A stretch of DNA of 64,000 nucleotides from Mesorhizobium prunaredense (GCF_900156895.1 NZ_FTPD01000007.1:1-64000), one strand, 5' to 3'. Shown: positions 47,072-57,117, counted from the first letter of the stretch. Notes: generated by a model not told the origin, from the letters alone. Numbers and translations: made by a program.

Positions 47072-47710
47072 TCAGGTAAGGGGAAATGGATGGGCGAGCA
47101 ACAGCGCGCGGCCGCTGCCCAGCGCGACTTCGAGCCGGCCCTTGACCTCATTGGAAATGGTCAGCGACGAGCCGAACGCCACCTCGACATGGTTCAGCGG
47201 CCATTTGGCGCCGGTCACGGTCAGACCGGCAAGGTCGGAGAAGCCGAGAATCGAAAACAGCATGCCGTCGGCGTAGTCGAAGCAGGCCTTTCCGGGAAGC
47301 AAGGGGACGCCTTCCTGTGCGCCACTGGTCAAAATCACCTCTGTTCCGGCCTCGGCCAGCCGGACGCCGAGCGCCAGGTGCAGGAAGGCGTGGTCGGTGC
47401 GCTTGCCGCCGAACGCGCCGGCCAGCACGAGGCTGGTCGCGCCGCGTTCGAGCGCGGCGGCGATAGCCAGTTCGCCGTCGGTCTTGTCCTTTTCTGCCGG
47501 AAACACCTGGCGCGGCACGGCGGCGAGCTCGTCCGGCAAATCCGCCGGCACCGAATCGAAGTCGCCGACCCAGAGTTCCGGCGTCAGGCTCAGCGTCCGG
47601 GCATGGCTGATGCCGGCGTCGGCGGCGATGACACGCGTGCCTTCGACCTGGCGGTCGAGCAGCGGCGTGCGGATAAGGTCGCCGCCAAGCAGGATGGTGA
47701 ATTTGCTCAT
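47072..47710 (-). CDS. Thiamine diphosphokinase
   Basis: A protein of 212 residues. It makes thiamine diphosphate from thiamine and ATP. Motifs: AADAGISHARTL, WVGDFDSVPADLP (the DFDS active-site motif), EKDKTDGELAI and GAFGGKRTDHAFLHLAL, all typical. ATG 47710 (MSKFTILLGGDL) is the family start. It is divergent from the TPP riboswitch and thiBPQ, so thiamine uptake and activation face each other across one 258-base promoter region. Confidence 0.9.
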   Translation of the reverse strand: MSKFTILLGGDLIRTPLLDRQVEGTRVIAADAGISHARTLSLTPELWVGDFDSVPADLPDELAAVPRQVFPAEKDKTDGELAIAAALERGATSLVLAGAFGGKRTDHAFLHLALGVRLAEAGTEVILTSGAQEGVPLLPGKACFDYADGMLFSILGFSDLAGLTVTGAKWPLNHVEVAFGSSLTISNEVKGRLEVALGSGRALLLAHPFPLT

Positions 47711-47814
47711 ATGCGTGGCCTTACCAGCCCTGCTTGCGAAACGGAAGGCCGCGGTCTGGATGCCCGGCAAACTTCCGCTTGCGCCGCAGTCGGGCCGGGC
47801 CTATGTGTCGAAGC

Positions 47815-47915
47815 GCTCTAACGGGGTGCTGGACGCGATCTTCGCGGACCAGCTGAGAGGCAACCTGCCAACCCGCTGAACCTGATCCGGTTTGTACCGG
47901 CGGAGGGATTAGACG
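47815..47915 (+). promoter_or_regulatory. TPP (THI-box) riboswitch controlling thiBPQ
   Basis: Conserved elements in order: ACGGGGTGC (47821-47829), CTGAGA (47853-47858), CCGCTGAACCTGATC (47873-47887) and GGAGGGATTAGA near 47902-47913. Between it and thiB lies no strong terminator, and the ribosome site AAGGAGGCG precedes the ATG, so control is probably at translation. Confidence 0.95.
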
Positions 47916-47968
47916 TTTCGGACAACCCGACGCCTCAATTCCCTTCAACGCCAACGAAGGAGGCGCCG

Positions 47969-48982
47969 ATGCGCACGTTTTTATACACACTTGTTTCGGC
48001 AGTGCTGCTCGCGGCAACCGTTCTCGCAGGCATCGGGCCAGCATCCGCGCAGGAAAAACTCACCGTCTACACCTATGAGAGCTTCACCGCCGAATGGGGT
48101 CCAGGCCCGGCGGTCAAGAAGGCGTTCGAGGCCGAATGCGGCTGTGCCCTCGAATTCGTCGCGGTCGCCGACGGCGTCGCCCTGCTCAACCGCGTCAGGC
48201 TGGAAGGGGCCGCGACCAAGGCCGACATCGTGCTCGGCCTCGACACCAATCTGACGGCGGAAGCCAAGGCTACCGGCCTGTTTTCACCGCATGGTGCCGT
48301 CATCGACGTCAAGGTGCCGGGCAGCTGGAGCGACGATATTTTCGTGCCGTTCGACTATGGTTATTTCGCCGTCGTCTACGACACCGAAAAGCTGAAGACG
48401 CCGCCGAAGAGCCTGAAGGAATTGATCGAGGGCAATGCCGATGAGAAGATCGTCATCCAGGATCCGCGCACCTCGACGCCCGGTCTCGGCCTGCTGTTGT
48501 GGGTGAGGTCGGTTTATGGCGAAAAGGCGCCGGAAGCCTGGGCCAAGCTTAAGGCAAAGGTGCTCACCGTGACGCCGGGCTGGAGCGAGGCCTACGGCCT
48601 GTTCACCAAGGGCGAGGCGCCGATGGTGCTGTCCTATACCACGTCGCCGGCCTATCACATGGTCGCCGAAAACACCGAACGCTATCAGGCGGCATCCTTC
48701 GAGGAGGGCGCGTACCTGCAAATCGAGGTTGCCGGCATCACCAAATCAGGTGCCAAGAACCCGTTGGCGAAACAGTTCCTGACTTTCATGACCGGGCCGA
48801 AATTCCAGGATGTCATTCCCGAGACCAACTGGATGTTCCCTGCCGGCAAGACCGAGAAGCCGCTCCATCCGGCTTTCGACAAGCTCGTCAAGCCGACCAA
48901 GACGTTGCTGTTCAGCCCGGAAGAGGTCGCCGCCAACCGCAAGGCCTGGGTCGACGAATGGCTGTCGGTGATGAGCAAGTAG
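47969..48982 (+). CDS. thiB: Thiamine ABC transporter substrate-binding protein ThiB
   Basis: A protein of 337 residues with a signal peptide ([27 protein letters not shown]) and mature start [32 protein letters not shown], the ThiB signature. It binds thiamine (also its phosphates) in the periplasm for ThiPQ. The Trp/Tyr residues of the ligand site occur in [14 protein letters not shown] and [12 protein letters not shown]. First gene of thiBPQ behind the TPP riboswitch. A large inverted repeat separates it from thiP. Confidence 0.94.
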   Translation: MRTFLYTLVSAVLLAATVLAGIGPASAQEKLTVYTYESFTAEWGPGPAVKKAFEAECGCALEFVAVADGVALLNRVRLEGAATKADIVLGLDTNLTAEAKATGLFSPHGAVIDVKVPGSWSDDIFVPFDYGYFAVVYDTEKLKTPPKSLKELIEGNADEKIVIQDPRTSTPGLGLLLWVRSVYGEKAPEAWAKLKAKVLTVTPGWSEAYGLFTKGEAPMVLSYTTSPAYHMVAENTERYQAASFEEGAYLQIEVAGITKSGAKNPLAKQFLTFMTGPKFQDVIPETNWMFPAGKTEKPLHPAFDKLVKPTKTLLFSPEEVAANRKAWVDEWLSVMSK

Positions 48983-49014
48983 GATTTAGATTTCTGCATG
49001 GTGTTCGCTCCACG

Positions 49015-49173
49015 CCACCCCCCTCTGGCCTGCCGGCCATCTCCCCCGCAAGGGGGGAGATTGGCGGTGTCGCCGGATTCGCCACTCTCTGACGCCGCAG
49101 TTGAGGCACCAGCATTGGAACAGCAGATCTCCCCCCTTGCGGGGGAGATGGCCGGCAGGCCAGAGGGGGGTGG
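49015..49173. repeat. Perfect 47-base inverted repeat between thiB and thiP (REPIN-like)
   Basis: Arms 49015-49061 and 49127-49173 are exact reverse complements; each arm contains ATCTCCCCC-GCAA-GGGGGGAGAT and GGCCTGCCGGCC. The spacer is 65 bases. Two REP-like ends face each other, like a REPIN or a small MITE. No target-site duplication is obvious. The transcript would fold into a very long hairpin within the operon. Confidence 0.9.
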
Positions 49174-49237
49174 GCGGGAACTCGGCCCCAGCCACATTCC
49201 TTCTTTCAGCGCCCGTCGTTAGGTTGGGCAGCGCGGA

Positions 49238-50854
49238 ATGCACACTGGCCATCGTAGGGACCCCCGCGTCAGCGCCGGCACCATCGCGGTTGCCGCTGTT
49301 GCGCTGCTGGTCGGCGGCGCGTTCGCCGGGCTCATCGTGGAAGGCGCGCGCGATCCGTCCGGCGCCGCGTCGGCCTTCGATTCCTACCTCTTCCGCGTCG
49401 CCCGCTTCACGCTGTGGCAGGCATTGCTGTCGACGCTGCTCTCCGTCGTGCCGGCGTTGTTCGTGGCGCGGGCGCTGTCGCGGCATCCGCGCTTCTTTGG
49501 TCGCGGCCTGATCCTGCAGCTCTTCGCCGTGCCGCTCGCGCTGCCGGCCATCGTCGCAGCACTCGGGATTCTGGCTCTCTATGGCCGCGCCGGCTATTTT
49601 GCCGGCGTGCTCAGCGCGATTGGCGGTCAGGGCTGGCCGGGCATATACGGCCTGTCCGGCATCCTCGTCGCCCATGTCTTCTTCAATCTGCCGCTGGCCA
49701 CGCGGCTGTTCCTCGAAGCGCTTGGGACAGTGCCGGCCGACCAGTGGCGGCTGGCGAGCCAGCTCGGCATGGGCGCCAGGCCCGCCTTCCGGCTGATCGA
49801 ATGGCCGACGCTGCGCGCGGCGCTGCCGGGCGTCGCCGGGCTTGTCTTCATGCTCTGCATCACATCCTTTACCATCGTGCTCACGCTGGGCGGCGGGCCG
49901 CGTGCGACGACGCTGGAGGTCGCCATCTACCAGGCGCTGCGTTTCGATTTCGATCCTGCCCGCGCGGTGACGCTGACAGTGTTGCAGATCGCGCTGACCT
50001 TCGTCGTCGTGCTGGCATTGATGCGGCTCGGCGCCAACACCGTCGGCGACGCCAACCTGCCGGTGGCTTCGCGCCGCTATCTTTCGGCCGGCGCCGCCGA
50101 GACCGTGCTGAACGCAGCATTGATCATGCTGGCTTTGCTGTTCGTCGCCGGGCCGATGGCGGCCACGGTGACGTCAGGCCTTGGCGCCGATCTCGGCCGG
50201 CTGGCGGGCGAGAGCGCGGTGCGGCAAGCGACGCTGACCAGCGCCGTGCTCGCCTTGCTGGCGGCGCTGCTTTCAGTGGCCCTGTCGCTGTCGCTGGTCA
50301 TGGCACGACGGGCGCTGGCCTTGCGTCGCGTCGGCGCCAGGACGCTGCTCGAATACGCCACCGATACCGGCGCTGGCTTCGTCCTCGTCGTGCCGCCCGT
50401 CGTCATCGGCGCCGGCTGGTTCCTGCTCCTGCGTTCCGTCAGCGACGTCTTTGCCATCGCCCCTGTCATGGTCGTCGCGGTCAATGCGGTGATGGCGATG
50501 CCGTTTGCCATCCGCGCCATTCGCCCCGGCTATGATGCGGCGAGCGAACGCCACGAACGGCTCTGTTTGCTGCTTGGCATTTCGGGCTGGAACCGTTTCC
50601 GGCTGGTCGACTGGCCGTCGCTGCGACGGCCGCTCGCCACCGGTTTCGCGTTCGCCATGGCTTTGTCGCTCGGCGATCTCGGCGTCATTGCCCTGTTTGG
50701 CAGCGACTCCCTGCAGACGCTGCCTTATCTCTTGCTGGCCCGCATGGGCAGCTATCGCACGATGGACGCGGCCGGCCTGGCATTGCTGCTCGGCCTGGTC
50801 TGTCTCGCGCTTGTCCTGGCCGCGGACTGGCTGGGACGGGGAGAAAGATCATGA
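49238..50854 (+). CDS. thiP: Thiamine ABC transporter permease ThiP
   Basis: A protein of 538 residues with about twelve membrane helices in two permease halves. EAA loops are visible in each half: [31 protein letters not shown] and [26 protein letters not shown], both contacting ThiQ. It forms the inner-membrane channel for thiamine. It overlaps thiQ by four bases (ATGA). The gap of 255 bases to thiB is filled by the 47-base inverted repeat, which might reduce expression relative to thiB. Start at 49238 gives a cytoplasmic basic N-terminus. Confidence 0.92.
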   Translation: MHTGHRRDPRVSAGTIAVAAVALLVGGAFAGLIVEGARDPSGAASAFDSYLFRVARFTLWQALLSTLLSVVPALFVARALSRHPRFFGRGLILQLFAVPLALPAIVAALGILALYGRAGYFAGVLSAIGGQGWPGIYGLSGILVAHVFFNLPLATRLFLEALGTVPADQWRLASQLGMGARPAFRLIEWPTLRAALPGVAGLVFMLCITSFTIVLTLGGGPRATTLEVAIYQALRFDFDPARAVTLTVLQIALTFVVVLALMRLGANTVGDANLPVASRRYLSAGAAETVLNAALIMLALLFVAGPMAATVTSGLGADLGRLAGESAVRQATLTSAVLALLAALLSVALSLSLVMARRALALRRVGARTLLEYATDTGAGFVLVVPPVVIGAGWFLLLRSVSDVFAIAPVMVVAVNAVMAMPFAIRAIRPGYDAASERHERLCLLLGISGWNRFRLVDWPSLRRPLATGFAFAMALSLGDLGVIALFGSDSLQTLPYLLLARMGSYRTMDAAGLALLLGLVCLALVLAADWLGRGERS

Positions 50855-51621
50855 CGCTCAACAGCGAAACCGGTACGGCTGTACGGCTGGAGAAGGTCTC
50901 GTTCAGCTATGGCGAAGCGCCGTTTTTAATCGATGTCGAGTTCGCCGCCTCGAAGATCACAGCCATCATGGGGCCGAGCGGCTCGGGAAAATCGACACTG
51001 CTCAACCTGGTGGCCGGCTTCGAGACTCCGCAATCAGGCCGTGTGCTGATCGGCGGCGCCGATGTCGGCGCCGAACCGCCTTCGGCGCGGCCAGTGTCGA
51101 TGGTGTTCCAGGAAAACAATCTCTTCGCCCATCTTTCGGTCGAACGAAATGTCGGCCTTGGCCGCTCGCCGTCGCTCAGGCTGACCGAGGCCGACCACAC
51201 TGCAATCGCCGCGGCGCTCAAGCGCGTCGGCCTTGCCGGCAAGCAACAGCGCCTGCCGCGCGAGCTCTCCGGTGGCGAGCGGCAGCGCGTCGCGCTCGCC
51301 CGCGTCCTGGTGCGCGACCGGCCGGTGCTCTTGCTCGACGAACCGTTCGCCTCGCTCGGACCGGCCTTGCGCGACGACATGCTCGATCTGGTAGCCGACG
51401 TCCAAGCGGAGCGGCACATGACGGTGCTGTTCGTTACCCATCAGCCGGAGGACGCCCACCACATCGGCCAGGACATGGTGTTCCTGGACAATGGCACGGT
51501 TACCGCAACCGGGACTGTCGCCGATTTTTTTACCAAGGCTGGACCGGAAGCCTTCCGGCGCTATATCGGTGCAGGTCCGTTTGGCGCAGGATCACGAGAT
51601 GTTGCCCGGAAGCGGACATAA
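50851..51621 (+). CDS. thiQ: Thiamine ABC transporter ATP-binding protein ThiQ
   Basis: A protein of 256 residues. Walker [13 protein letters not shown] near 44-55, Q-loop [13 protein letters not shown], signature [16 protein letters not shown], Walker [17 protein letters not shown], switch His in [13 protein letters not shown]. It powers ThiP. Its start overlaps thiP by four bases, so the operon is translationally coupled. The C-terminal extension ([18 protein letters not shown]...) is slightly longer than in enteric ThiQ. Confidence 0.93.
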   Translation: MTLNSETGTAVRLEKVSFSYGEAPFLIDVEFAASKITAIMGPSGSGKSTLLNLVAGFETPQSGRVLIGGADVGAEPPSARPVSMVFQENNLFAHLSVERNVGLGRSPSLRLTEADHTAIAAALKRVGLAGKQQRLPRELSGGERQRVALARVLVRDRPVLLLDEPFASLGPALRDDMLDLVADVQAERHMTVLFVTHQPEDAHHIGQDMVFLDNGTVTATGTVADFFTKAGPEAFRRYIGAGPFGAGSRDVARKRT

Positions 51622-51729
51622 TTTACGGCCAAACCGGCTTCAGGCGATGTGGCGTTTGCTTGCCATGGTCAAAGTAGTGTGGCTAGGTCCTCCGATACTG
51701 GTCCGGCATAGGTTGTGATTTGCCACTAC

Positions 51730-51838
51730 GGTGCCATCCGTGCTCGTGGGCCGTGCTCGTGGGCGCGAAAGGACGCTGTGGCAGTTGATTTTGCGCATGT
51801 TCTGAAAATCGATGCCCGATTTTCGAGGCCATGTGCTG
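51730..51838 (+). repeat. Dispersed repeat family A, degenerate copy 4
   Basis: GGGCGCGAAAGGACGCTGTGG, then TTGCGCATGTTCTGAAAATCG-ATGC-CCGATTTTCGAGGCCATGTGC; degraded subtype 1. Its presence inside the open frame upstream of the M48 protease shows that this upstream part is not coding. Confidence 0.7.
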
Positions 51839-51879
51839 AGAGCCGAAAGGAAGCTGTTCTGCCGACCGGCACAGACAGA

Positions 51880-53355
51880 GTGAGAAGGAAACCGCTGGCG
51901 CGCTTCCTGGCGCTGGCCGGCTTTGCCATGGCGCTGGCAAGCTGCCAGATGTTCACGCCTCCGGACGTTCAGGAATCCGGCTTCCAGCCTTCCAGCAAAC
52001 CGGTCACCGTCGACAATGTTGCCGCCAACAGCAAGCTCGCCGAAATGGCCAAGGCGCAGCATCCGCGCATCCTCGCGACCTATGGCGGCGAATATTCCGA
52101 TCCCAAGCTCGAGCGCATGGTGGCCAAGGTCGTCGGCAGCCTGACCGTGGTGTCGGCCAACCCGAGCCAGACCTACCGCATCACGATCCTCAATTCGCCC
52201 AACGTCAACGCTTTCGCACTGCCGGGCGGCTATCTCTACATCACGCGCGGCCTGTTGGCGCTGGCCAACGATTCGGCCGAGCTTGCTGCGGTCATCGCGC
52301 ATGAGATGGGCCATGTCACCGCAAACCACGGCTTGCAGCGCCAGCAGCTCGAGGCCGAGGAAGGCTTTGCGACCAAAGTCGTCTCGGATGTGCTCGGCGA
52401 CAGCCCGACCGCCAAGGCGGCACTGATCCGCGGCAAGCTGCGGCTTGCCCAGTTCTCGCGCAATCAGGAGCTGGAGGCTGACGGCATCGGCATCAAGTCG
52501 ATCGGCGAGGCGGGCTTCGATCCGTTTGCCGCGGGCCGCTTCCTGCAATCCATGTCGGCCTACACCGATTTCCGCTCTATCAGCGGCGCCACCGACGCCA
52601 GCCTCGACTTCCTGGCAACGCACCCGAACACGCCGCAACGCATCGATCTGGCGCAGCGCCATGCCCGCCAGTTCGGTGCGCCCGGCGTCGGCACGCGCGA
52701 CCGGGACGCCTTCCTCGCCGGCATAGACGGCCTGCTCTATGGCGACGCGCCGGAGGAAGGCTATGTGCGTGGCGAAACCTTCCTGCATCCGGGGCTCGGC
52801 GTGTCGTTCTCGGTGCCCGACGGCTTCATCATCGACAACTCGGCCGCGGCGGTGACGGCAACCGGGCCGGGCGACATAGCGATCCGCTTCGACGGCGTCT
52901 CGATCGACAGGAACCGCTCGCTGACCGACTACATCCGCAGCGGTTGGGTGGCCGGTCTCGACGAACGCAGCGTGCGCCAGGAAACAATCAACGGCAACGA
53001 GGCGGCGACGGCGCATGCCAGCGCCGAGGGCTGGCAGTTCGGCATTGCGGTGATCCGCGCCGGCGGCCAGGTCTACCGGCTGCTGACGGCAGCCCCCTCC
53101 GCCAGCACCTCGCTGGACGCGGTGGCGCGCTCGGTCAGCGGTTCGTTCCGTATCTTGAGCGCGGCCGAAAAAGCGGCGCTGAAGCCGCTGCATATCCGCG
53201 TCGTCACGGTCCGGCCCGGACAGACCATGGGCTCGCTCGCGGCGCAGATGGTCGGCGTCGACCGCAAGCTCGACCTGTTCAGGGTGCTCAATGCGATGTC
53301 GCCTGGCGCAGCCGTTTCGGCCGGCGATAAGGTCAAGATCATCACCGACAGATAG
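51880..53355 (+). CDS. M48-family metalloprotease lipoprotein
   Basis: A protein of 491 residues from GTG 51880; the frame is open further upstream, but that part is a decayed repeat. The N-terminus RRKPLARFLALAGFAMALASC is a lipoprotein signal with lipidated Cys. The M48 zinc motif is AAVIAHEMGHVTANHG (HExxH), with the third ligand in NQELEADGIGIKSIGEAG. C-terminal residues about 430-491 (VTVRPGQTMGSLAAQMVGVDRKLDLFRVLNAMSPG) look LysM-like. It is probably a periplasmic BepA/YfgC-type protease that assists outer-membrane protein assembly. Confidence 0.88.
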   Translation: MRRKPLARFLALAGFAMALASCQMFTPPDVQESGFQPSSKPVTVDNVAANSKLAEMAKAQHPRILATYGGEYSDPKLERMVAKVVGSLTVVSANPSQTYRITILNSPNVNAFALPGGYLYITRGLLALANDSAELAAVIAHEMGHVTANHGLQRQQLEAEEGFATKVVSDVLGDSPTAKAALIRGKLRLAQFSRNQELEADGIGIKSIGEAGFDPFAAGRFLQSMSAYTDFRSISGATDASLDFLATHPNTPQRIDLAQRHARQFGAPGVGTRDRDAFLAGIDGLLYGDAPEEGYVRGETFLHPGLGVSFSVPDGFIIDNSAAAVTATGPGDIAIRFDGVSIDRNRSLTDYIRSGWVAGLDERSVRQETINGNEAATAHASAEGWQFGIAVIRAGGQVYRLLTAAPSASTSLDAVARSVSGSFRILSAAEKAALKPLHIRVVTVRPGQTMGSLAAQMVGVDRKLDLFRVLNAMSPGAAVSAGDKVKIITDR

Positions 53356-53521
53356 GGTGCTCGATATTCAAGTGATGCCGGCCTGCAAACGGCAGTTTCC
53401 TGCGCTTCCGGTGCTCACGTACTTTAAGTACGCTCCGCTCCGGTTCTCGGAAACCACCTAGTTTGGTCGCTTCGCGCCCATCTTCGACTCCGACTCGGCC
53501 TAACCTGAATCTCAACACACC
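53356..53521. repeat. Short intergenic palindromic repeat near rpoH
   Basis: Contains GCGCTTCCGGTGCTCACGTA with CTTTAAGTACGCTCCGCTCC, a small palindrome (CGTACTTTAAGTACG) found in many Hyphomicrobiales intergenic regions as I recall. No terminator with a T-run was seen. Convergent gap between the protease gene and rpoH. Confidence 0.55.
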
Positions 53522-54385
53522 CTAGGCGGCGGTCGCCAGAAACTCGGGGTTTTGCTTCACCAACGCTATCTTGAGCTTTTCCATGGCGCGTGCCTCGATC
53601 TGGCGGACGCGTTCCTTGGAGATGCCAAGCGCCTCGCCGAGGGCTTCGAGCGTCGCGCCCTCGTCGCTCAGCCGGCGTTCCTCGATGATCCTGAGCTCGC
53701 GGGCGTTGAGCGCGCCGAGCGCGGTTTTCAGCCAGATAGAGCGGCGTTCGACATCGATCGTGTCGCCCACGACTTCGTCCGGCAAAGGATCGTCCGAAAC
53801 CAGGAAATCCATTCGCTCGGTGGCGCCCGCATCGTCGGCGAGCGGCTGGTTGAGCGAACTATCAGGGGCCGAAAGGCGGGAGTCCATCATCGCCACGTCG
53901 GCCTCGGAGACGCCGAGCGCCACCGACACCTCGCGGTAGAGCGAGGTGTTCGAGATCGGCTCGGCACCGTTCGCCAAGCGGGCGCGCAGGCGCCGCAAAT
54001 TGAAGAACAGCGCCTTTTGCGCCGAACTGGTGCCGCCGCGCACGATCGACCAGTTGCGCAGGATATAGTCCTGCATCGAGGCACGAATCCACCACGTCGC
54101 ATAGGTCGAAAACCGCACCTCGCGCTCCGGTTCGAAACGGGCCGCTGCCTCCAGCAGGCCGACATGGCCTTCCTGCACCAGGTCGCCCAGGGGCAGGCCA
54201 TAGTGGCGGAATTTCGAGGCCATGGAAATGACCAGCCGCATATGCGCCATGGCGATTTGGTGCAGTGCCTGCTGGTCGTTGTTTTGCTTCCAGCGCAACG
54301 CGAGAACATGCTCCTCGTCGCGCTCGAGATAGGGGGCTTTCATCGCCGCGCGGACCATGGTTCGCCCTGCCGTATCTTCCATCAT
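53522..54385 (-). CDS. rpoH: RNA polymerase sigma-32 factor, RpoH2 type
   Basis: A protein of 287 residues. Region 2 is clear: RLVISMASKFRHYGLPLGDLVQEGHVGLLEAAARFEPEREVRFSTYATWWIRASMQDYIL. Region 3 has the QKALFFNLRRLRARL RpoH box. Region 4 HTH is LEALGEALGISKERVRQIEARAMEKLK. The sequence resembles RpoH2 of rhizobia more than RpoH1 (judgement by eye), a stress sigma factor linked in S. meliloti to RpoE2. ATG 54385 follows AGGGAG. FtsH, which controls RpoH stability in other bacteria, is in the same window but unlinked. Confidence 0.9.
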   Translation of the reverse strand: MMEDTAGRTMVRAAMKAPYLERDEEHVLALRWKQNNDQQALHQIAMAHMRLVISMASKFRHYGLPLGDLVQEGHVGLLEAAARFEPEREVRFSTYATWWIRASMQDYILRNWSIVRGGTSSAQKALFFNLRRLRARLANGAEPISNTSLYREVSVALGVSEADVAMMDSRLSAPDSSLNQPLADDAGATERMDFLVSDDPLPDEVVGDTIDVERRSIWLKTALGALNARELRIIEERRLSDEGATLEALGEALGISKERVRQIEARAMEKLKIALVKQNPEFLATAA

Positions 54386-54730
54386 GCCACGCTCCCTGTT
54401 CCGGGCGTTGCGGTGCGATCGCTCGACCCTGAGCTGGCATCGTGGTTGAATTGGCGACGCCGCGCCCTACAACAGCCAACAAACGTGCCACCCGCGCGAA
54501 TGGTTCCGCCGCTGATGTCGCGTGGATTGCACTGTCCGAAAGCTCGATGCGGCGGTCGCTCCTCGGCCGGTTGGCGTGACTCAATGCAGTTTTGAGAATT
54601 GGATTTCGAAAGCGTCTCATTGTTGAAATCTGGTTCCTTATTTCGCCAGCCTGCATCTGTCAGGTTCCGGCGCTCACAAATGCGCCGGATGCCGGCCCCG
54701 GACGCCGGCCAATGACGGGATCACAGAAAA
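54386..54730. other. Divergent promoter region rpoH / cystine transporter
   Basis: A 345-base gap with no recognised gene. It should hold the minus-strand rpoH promoter and the plus-strand promoter for the transporter operon. I could not assign -35/-10 elements with confidence. Confidence 0.5.
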
Positions 54731-55504
54731 ATGAAATGGCTCAAATCGCTTATCGTCGCCGCAACACTGCAGGTGCTGGCCGGCACATCAGGCCATGCCG
54801 GCGCGAATTTCGATCAGATCAAGCAGGCCGGTGTCTTCAAGGTCGGCACGGAAGGCACCTATGCCCCCTTCACCTATCATGATGCCTCGGGCGCACTGGT
54901 CGGCTTCGACGTCGAGATTGCCAAGGCGATCGCCGAGCGGCTCGGCGTCGAGGCCGAATTCCTCGAAGGCAAATGGGATGGGCTGATCGCCGGCCTCGAC
55001 GCCAAGCGCTATGACGCCGTTATCAACCAGGTCGGCATCACCGAGGAGCGCAAGGCCAAGTATGATTTCTCCGATCCCTATATTGCTTCCAAGGCGGTGC
55101 TGATCGTGCGCGGCGATAATACCGACATCAAGAGCTTTGCCGACCTGAAGGGCAAGAAGGCGGCGCAGTCGCTGACCTCGAATTTCGGCAAGCTCGCCGA
55201 AGCAAACGGCGCCGAACTCGTCGGCACCGATGGTTTCGACCAATCGATCCAGCTGCTTCTTACCGGCCGCGCCGATGCCACCATCAACGACAGCCTGTCC
55301 TTCCTCGATTTCAAGAAGCACAAGCCCGACGCCAATGTGAAGATCGCCGCGCAGGAAGAAAACGCCGACTATTCCGGCGTGCTCGTGCGCAAGGGCGATC
55401 CGGAACTGGTCGCCGCCATCAATCGGGCGCTGGCCGATATCAAGGCCGACGGCACCTACCAGAAGATCGCCGACACTTACTTCGGCCAGGACGTTTCGAA
55501 GTAA
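54731..55504 (+). CDS. Amino-acid (cystine-type) ABC transporter substrate-binding protein
   Basis: A protein of 257 residues with a signal peptide (MKWLKSLIVAATLQVLAGTSGHA) and an SBP_bac_3 domain (FKVGTEGTYAPFTYHDASGALVGFDVEIAKAIAERLGV..., DAVINQVGITEERKAKYDFSDPYI). The sequence resembles cystine-binding proteins of the FliY/TcyJ type. It is followed by permease and ATPase genes. Cystine is the best guess for the substrate. Confidence 0.9.
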   Translation: MKWLKSLIVAATLQVLAGTSGHAGANFDQIKQAGVFKVGTEGTYAPFTYHDASGALVGFDVEIAKAIAERLGVEAEFLEGKWDGLIAGLDAKRYDAVINQVGITEERKAKYDFSDPYIASKAVLIVRGDNTDIKSFADLKGKKAAQSLTSNFGKLAEANGAELVGTDGFDQSIQLLLTGRADATINDSLSFLDFKKHKPDANVKIAAQEENADYSGVLVRKGDPELVAAINRALADIKADGTYQKIADTYFGQDVSK

Positions 55505-55665
55505 GCGCATTTCCCGGAGCCGGCCGGTTGCCGGCCCGCATGGCAAAGTATCGCGGCGAGCCGTCTTTGACGGCCGCCGCTTTTGGCGTGATATGACGAC
55601 CCTATGTTCGCGCCTCGATGCTGCCGGGCCGATTTTTGGGCGGCAATCTCGCAAGGAGAGTTTTC

Positions 55666-56346
55666 GTGCCGCACTGGCTGCAATTGATGCTGGATTCGTT
55701 GCCCACGCTGCTATGGGCCGCGCTGATCTTCACCGTGCCGCTAACGCTGCTGTCGTTCGCATTCGGTCTCTTCGTAGGTCTGGTCGCAGCGCTCGTCCGG
55801 CTGTTCGGCCCGAAGCCGCTGGTCGCCGTGGTCCGCTTCTACGTCTGGATCTTCCGTGGCACGCCGCTTCTGGTGCAGCTCTTCCTGATCTTCTACGGCC
55901 TGCCCTCGGTCGGCATCCTGCTCGACGCCTTTTCAGCCGCGTTGATCGGCTTCACACTCAATATCGGCGCCTATACATCGGAGATCATCCGCGCCGTCAT
56001 AGGCTCGGTGCCGAAGGGGCAGTGGGAGGCGGCCTATTCGATCGGCATGACCTGGAGCCAGGCGATGCGACGCACCATACTGCCGCAGGCCGGCCGCGTC
56101 GCGGTGCCGCCGCTGTCCAACACCTTCATCTCGCTGGTCAAGGACACATCGCTGGCCGCCGCCATCACGGTGCCGGAGATGTTCCAGGCGGCGCAGCGCA
56201 TCGTCGCCACCACCTATGAGCCGCTGATCCTCTATGTCGAGGCGGCGGCTCTCTATCTGGCGCTGAGCTCGGTGCTGTCGGCGTTGCAGACGCGCCTGGA
56301 AAAGCGGCTCAACCGCTATGGCGGCTTCCTGGAGGCGCGCTCATGA
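55666..56346 (+). CDS. Amino-acid ABC transporter permease
   Basis: A protein of 226 residues from GTG 55666, which has the ribosome site AAGGAGAG at good spacing; an ATG at 55618 has none. About five membrane helices and the EAA motif WEAAYSIGMTWSQAMRRTILPQAGRVAVPPLSN place it in the HisMQ/TcyL family. It ends overlapping the ATPase gene by four bases. Confidence 0.9.
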   Translation: MPHWLQLMLDSLPTLLWAALIFTVPLTLLSFAFGLFVGLVAALVRLFGPKPLVAVVRFYVWIFRGTPLLVQLFLIFYGLPSVGILLDAFSAALIGFTLNIGAYTSEIIRAVIGSVPKGQWEAAYSIGMTWSQAMRRTILPQAGRVAVPPLSNTFISLVKDTSLAAAITVPEMFQAAQRIVATTYEPLILYVEAAALYLALSSVLSALQTRLEKRLNRYGGFLEARS

Positions 56347-57116
56347 TCGGCCTCACCAACATCGAGAAGCGCTTTGGTGACAACCTCGTGCTGAAGGGTG
56401 TGACGGTCACCATCGAGGAAGGCAGCGTCACCGCCCTTGTCGGCCCCTCCGGCGGCGGGAAAAGCACGCTTCTGCGCTGCATCAACCTGCTTGAGATCCC
56501 GACCTCGGGCACGGTGCGCATCGGCGACGACGCGCTCGAATTCCATCCCGGCGGCAAGGTTCCCGGCAGGGCCATCCAGCGCCTGCGGCTGCAGACCGGC
56601 ATGGTGTTCCAGAATTTCCAGCTGTTCCCGCACCGCACGGCGATCGAAAACGTCATGGAGGGGCTGGTGACGGTGTTGAAATGGCCGACGGCGAGGGCGC
56701 GCGAGCGGGCGCTCGCTCTGCTCGAAAAGGTCGGGATGGCGCACAAAGCCGACGCCTGGCCGGCGACGCTGTCAGGCGGCCAGCAGCAACGCGTGGCGAT
56801 CGCCCGGGCGCTGGCACCATCGCCGAAAGTGCTGCTGTGCGACGAGCCGACCTCGGCCCTCGATCCGGAACTGGCGCAGGAGGTGGTCGACGTGCTCGGC
56901 CAGCTCGCCAGCGAGGGCACCACCATGGTGATGGCGACGCATGACTTGCGCCTCGCCTCCAAAATCGCGCAGGAGGTGGTGTTTCTCGACGCCGGCAGCG
57001 TCGTCGAGAAAGGCCCCGCCGCTGTTTTGTTCAGCAATCCGGAGCGCCAGCGAACCAAGCGGTTTATCGCGACGCTGAAGCAGGAAGCAGAGAAGGAAGC
57101 CGGCGGCGAAGTTTAA
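56343..57116 (+). CDS. Amino-acid ABC transporter ATP-binding protein
   Basis: A protein of 257 residues. Walker A GPSGGGKSTLLRC, Q-loop VFQNFQLFPHRT, signature TLSGGQQQRVAIARAL, Walker B VLLCDEPTSALDPEL, switch HDLRLAS. It is the polar amino-acid (GlnQ/TcyN) type and completes the three-gene transporter. It overlaps the permease by four bases (ATGA). Confidence 0.93.
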   Translation: MIGLTNIEKRFGDNLVLKGVTVTIEEGSVTALVGPSGGGKSTLLRCINLLEIPTSGTVRIGDDALEFHPGGKVPGRAIQRLRLQTGMVFQNFQLFPHRTAIENVMEGLVTVLKWPTARARERALALLEKVGMAHKADAWPATLSGGQQQRVAIARALAPSPKVLLCDEPTSALDPELAQEVVDVLGQLASEGTTMVMATHDLRLASKIAQEVVFLDAGSVVEKGPAAVLFSNPERQRTKRFIATLKQEAEKEAGGEV

Positions 57117-57117
57117 G

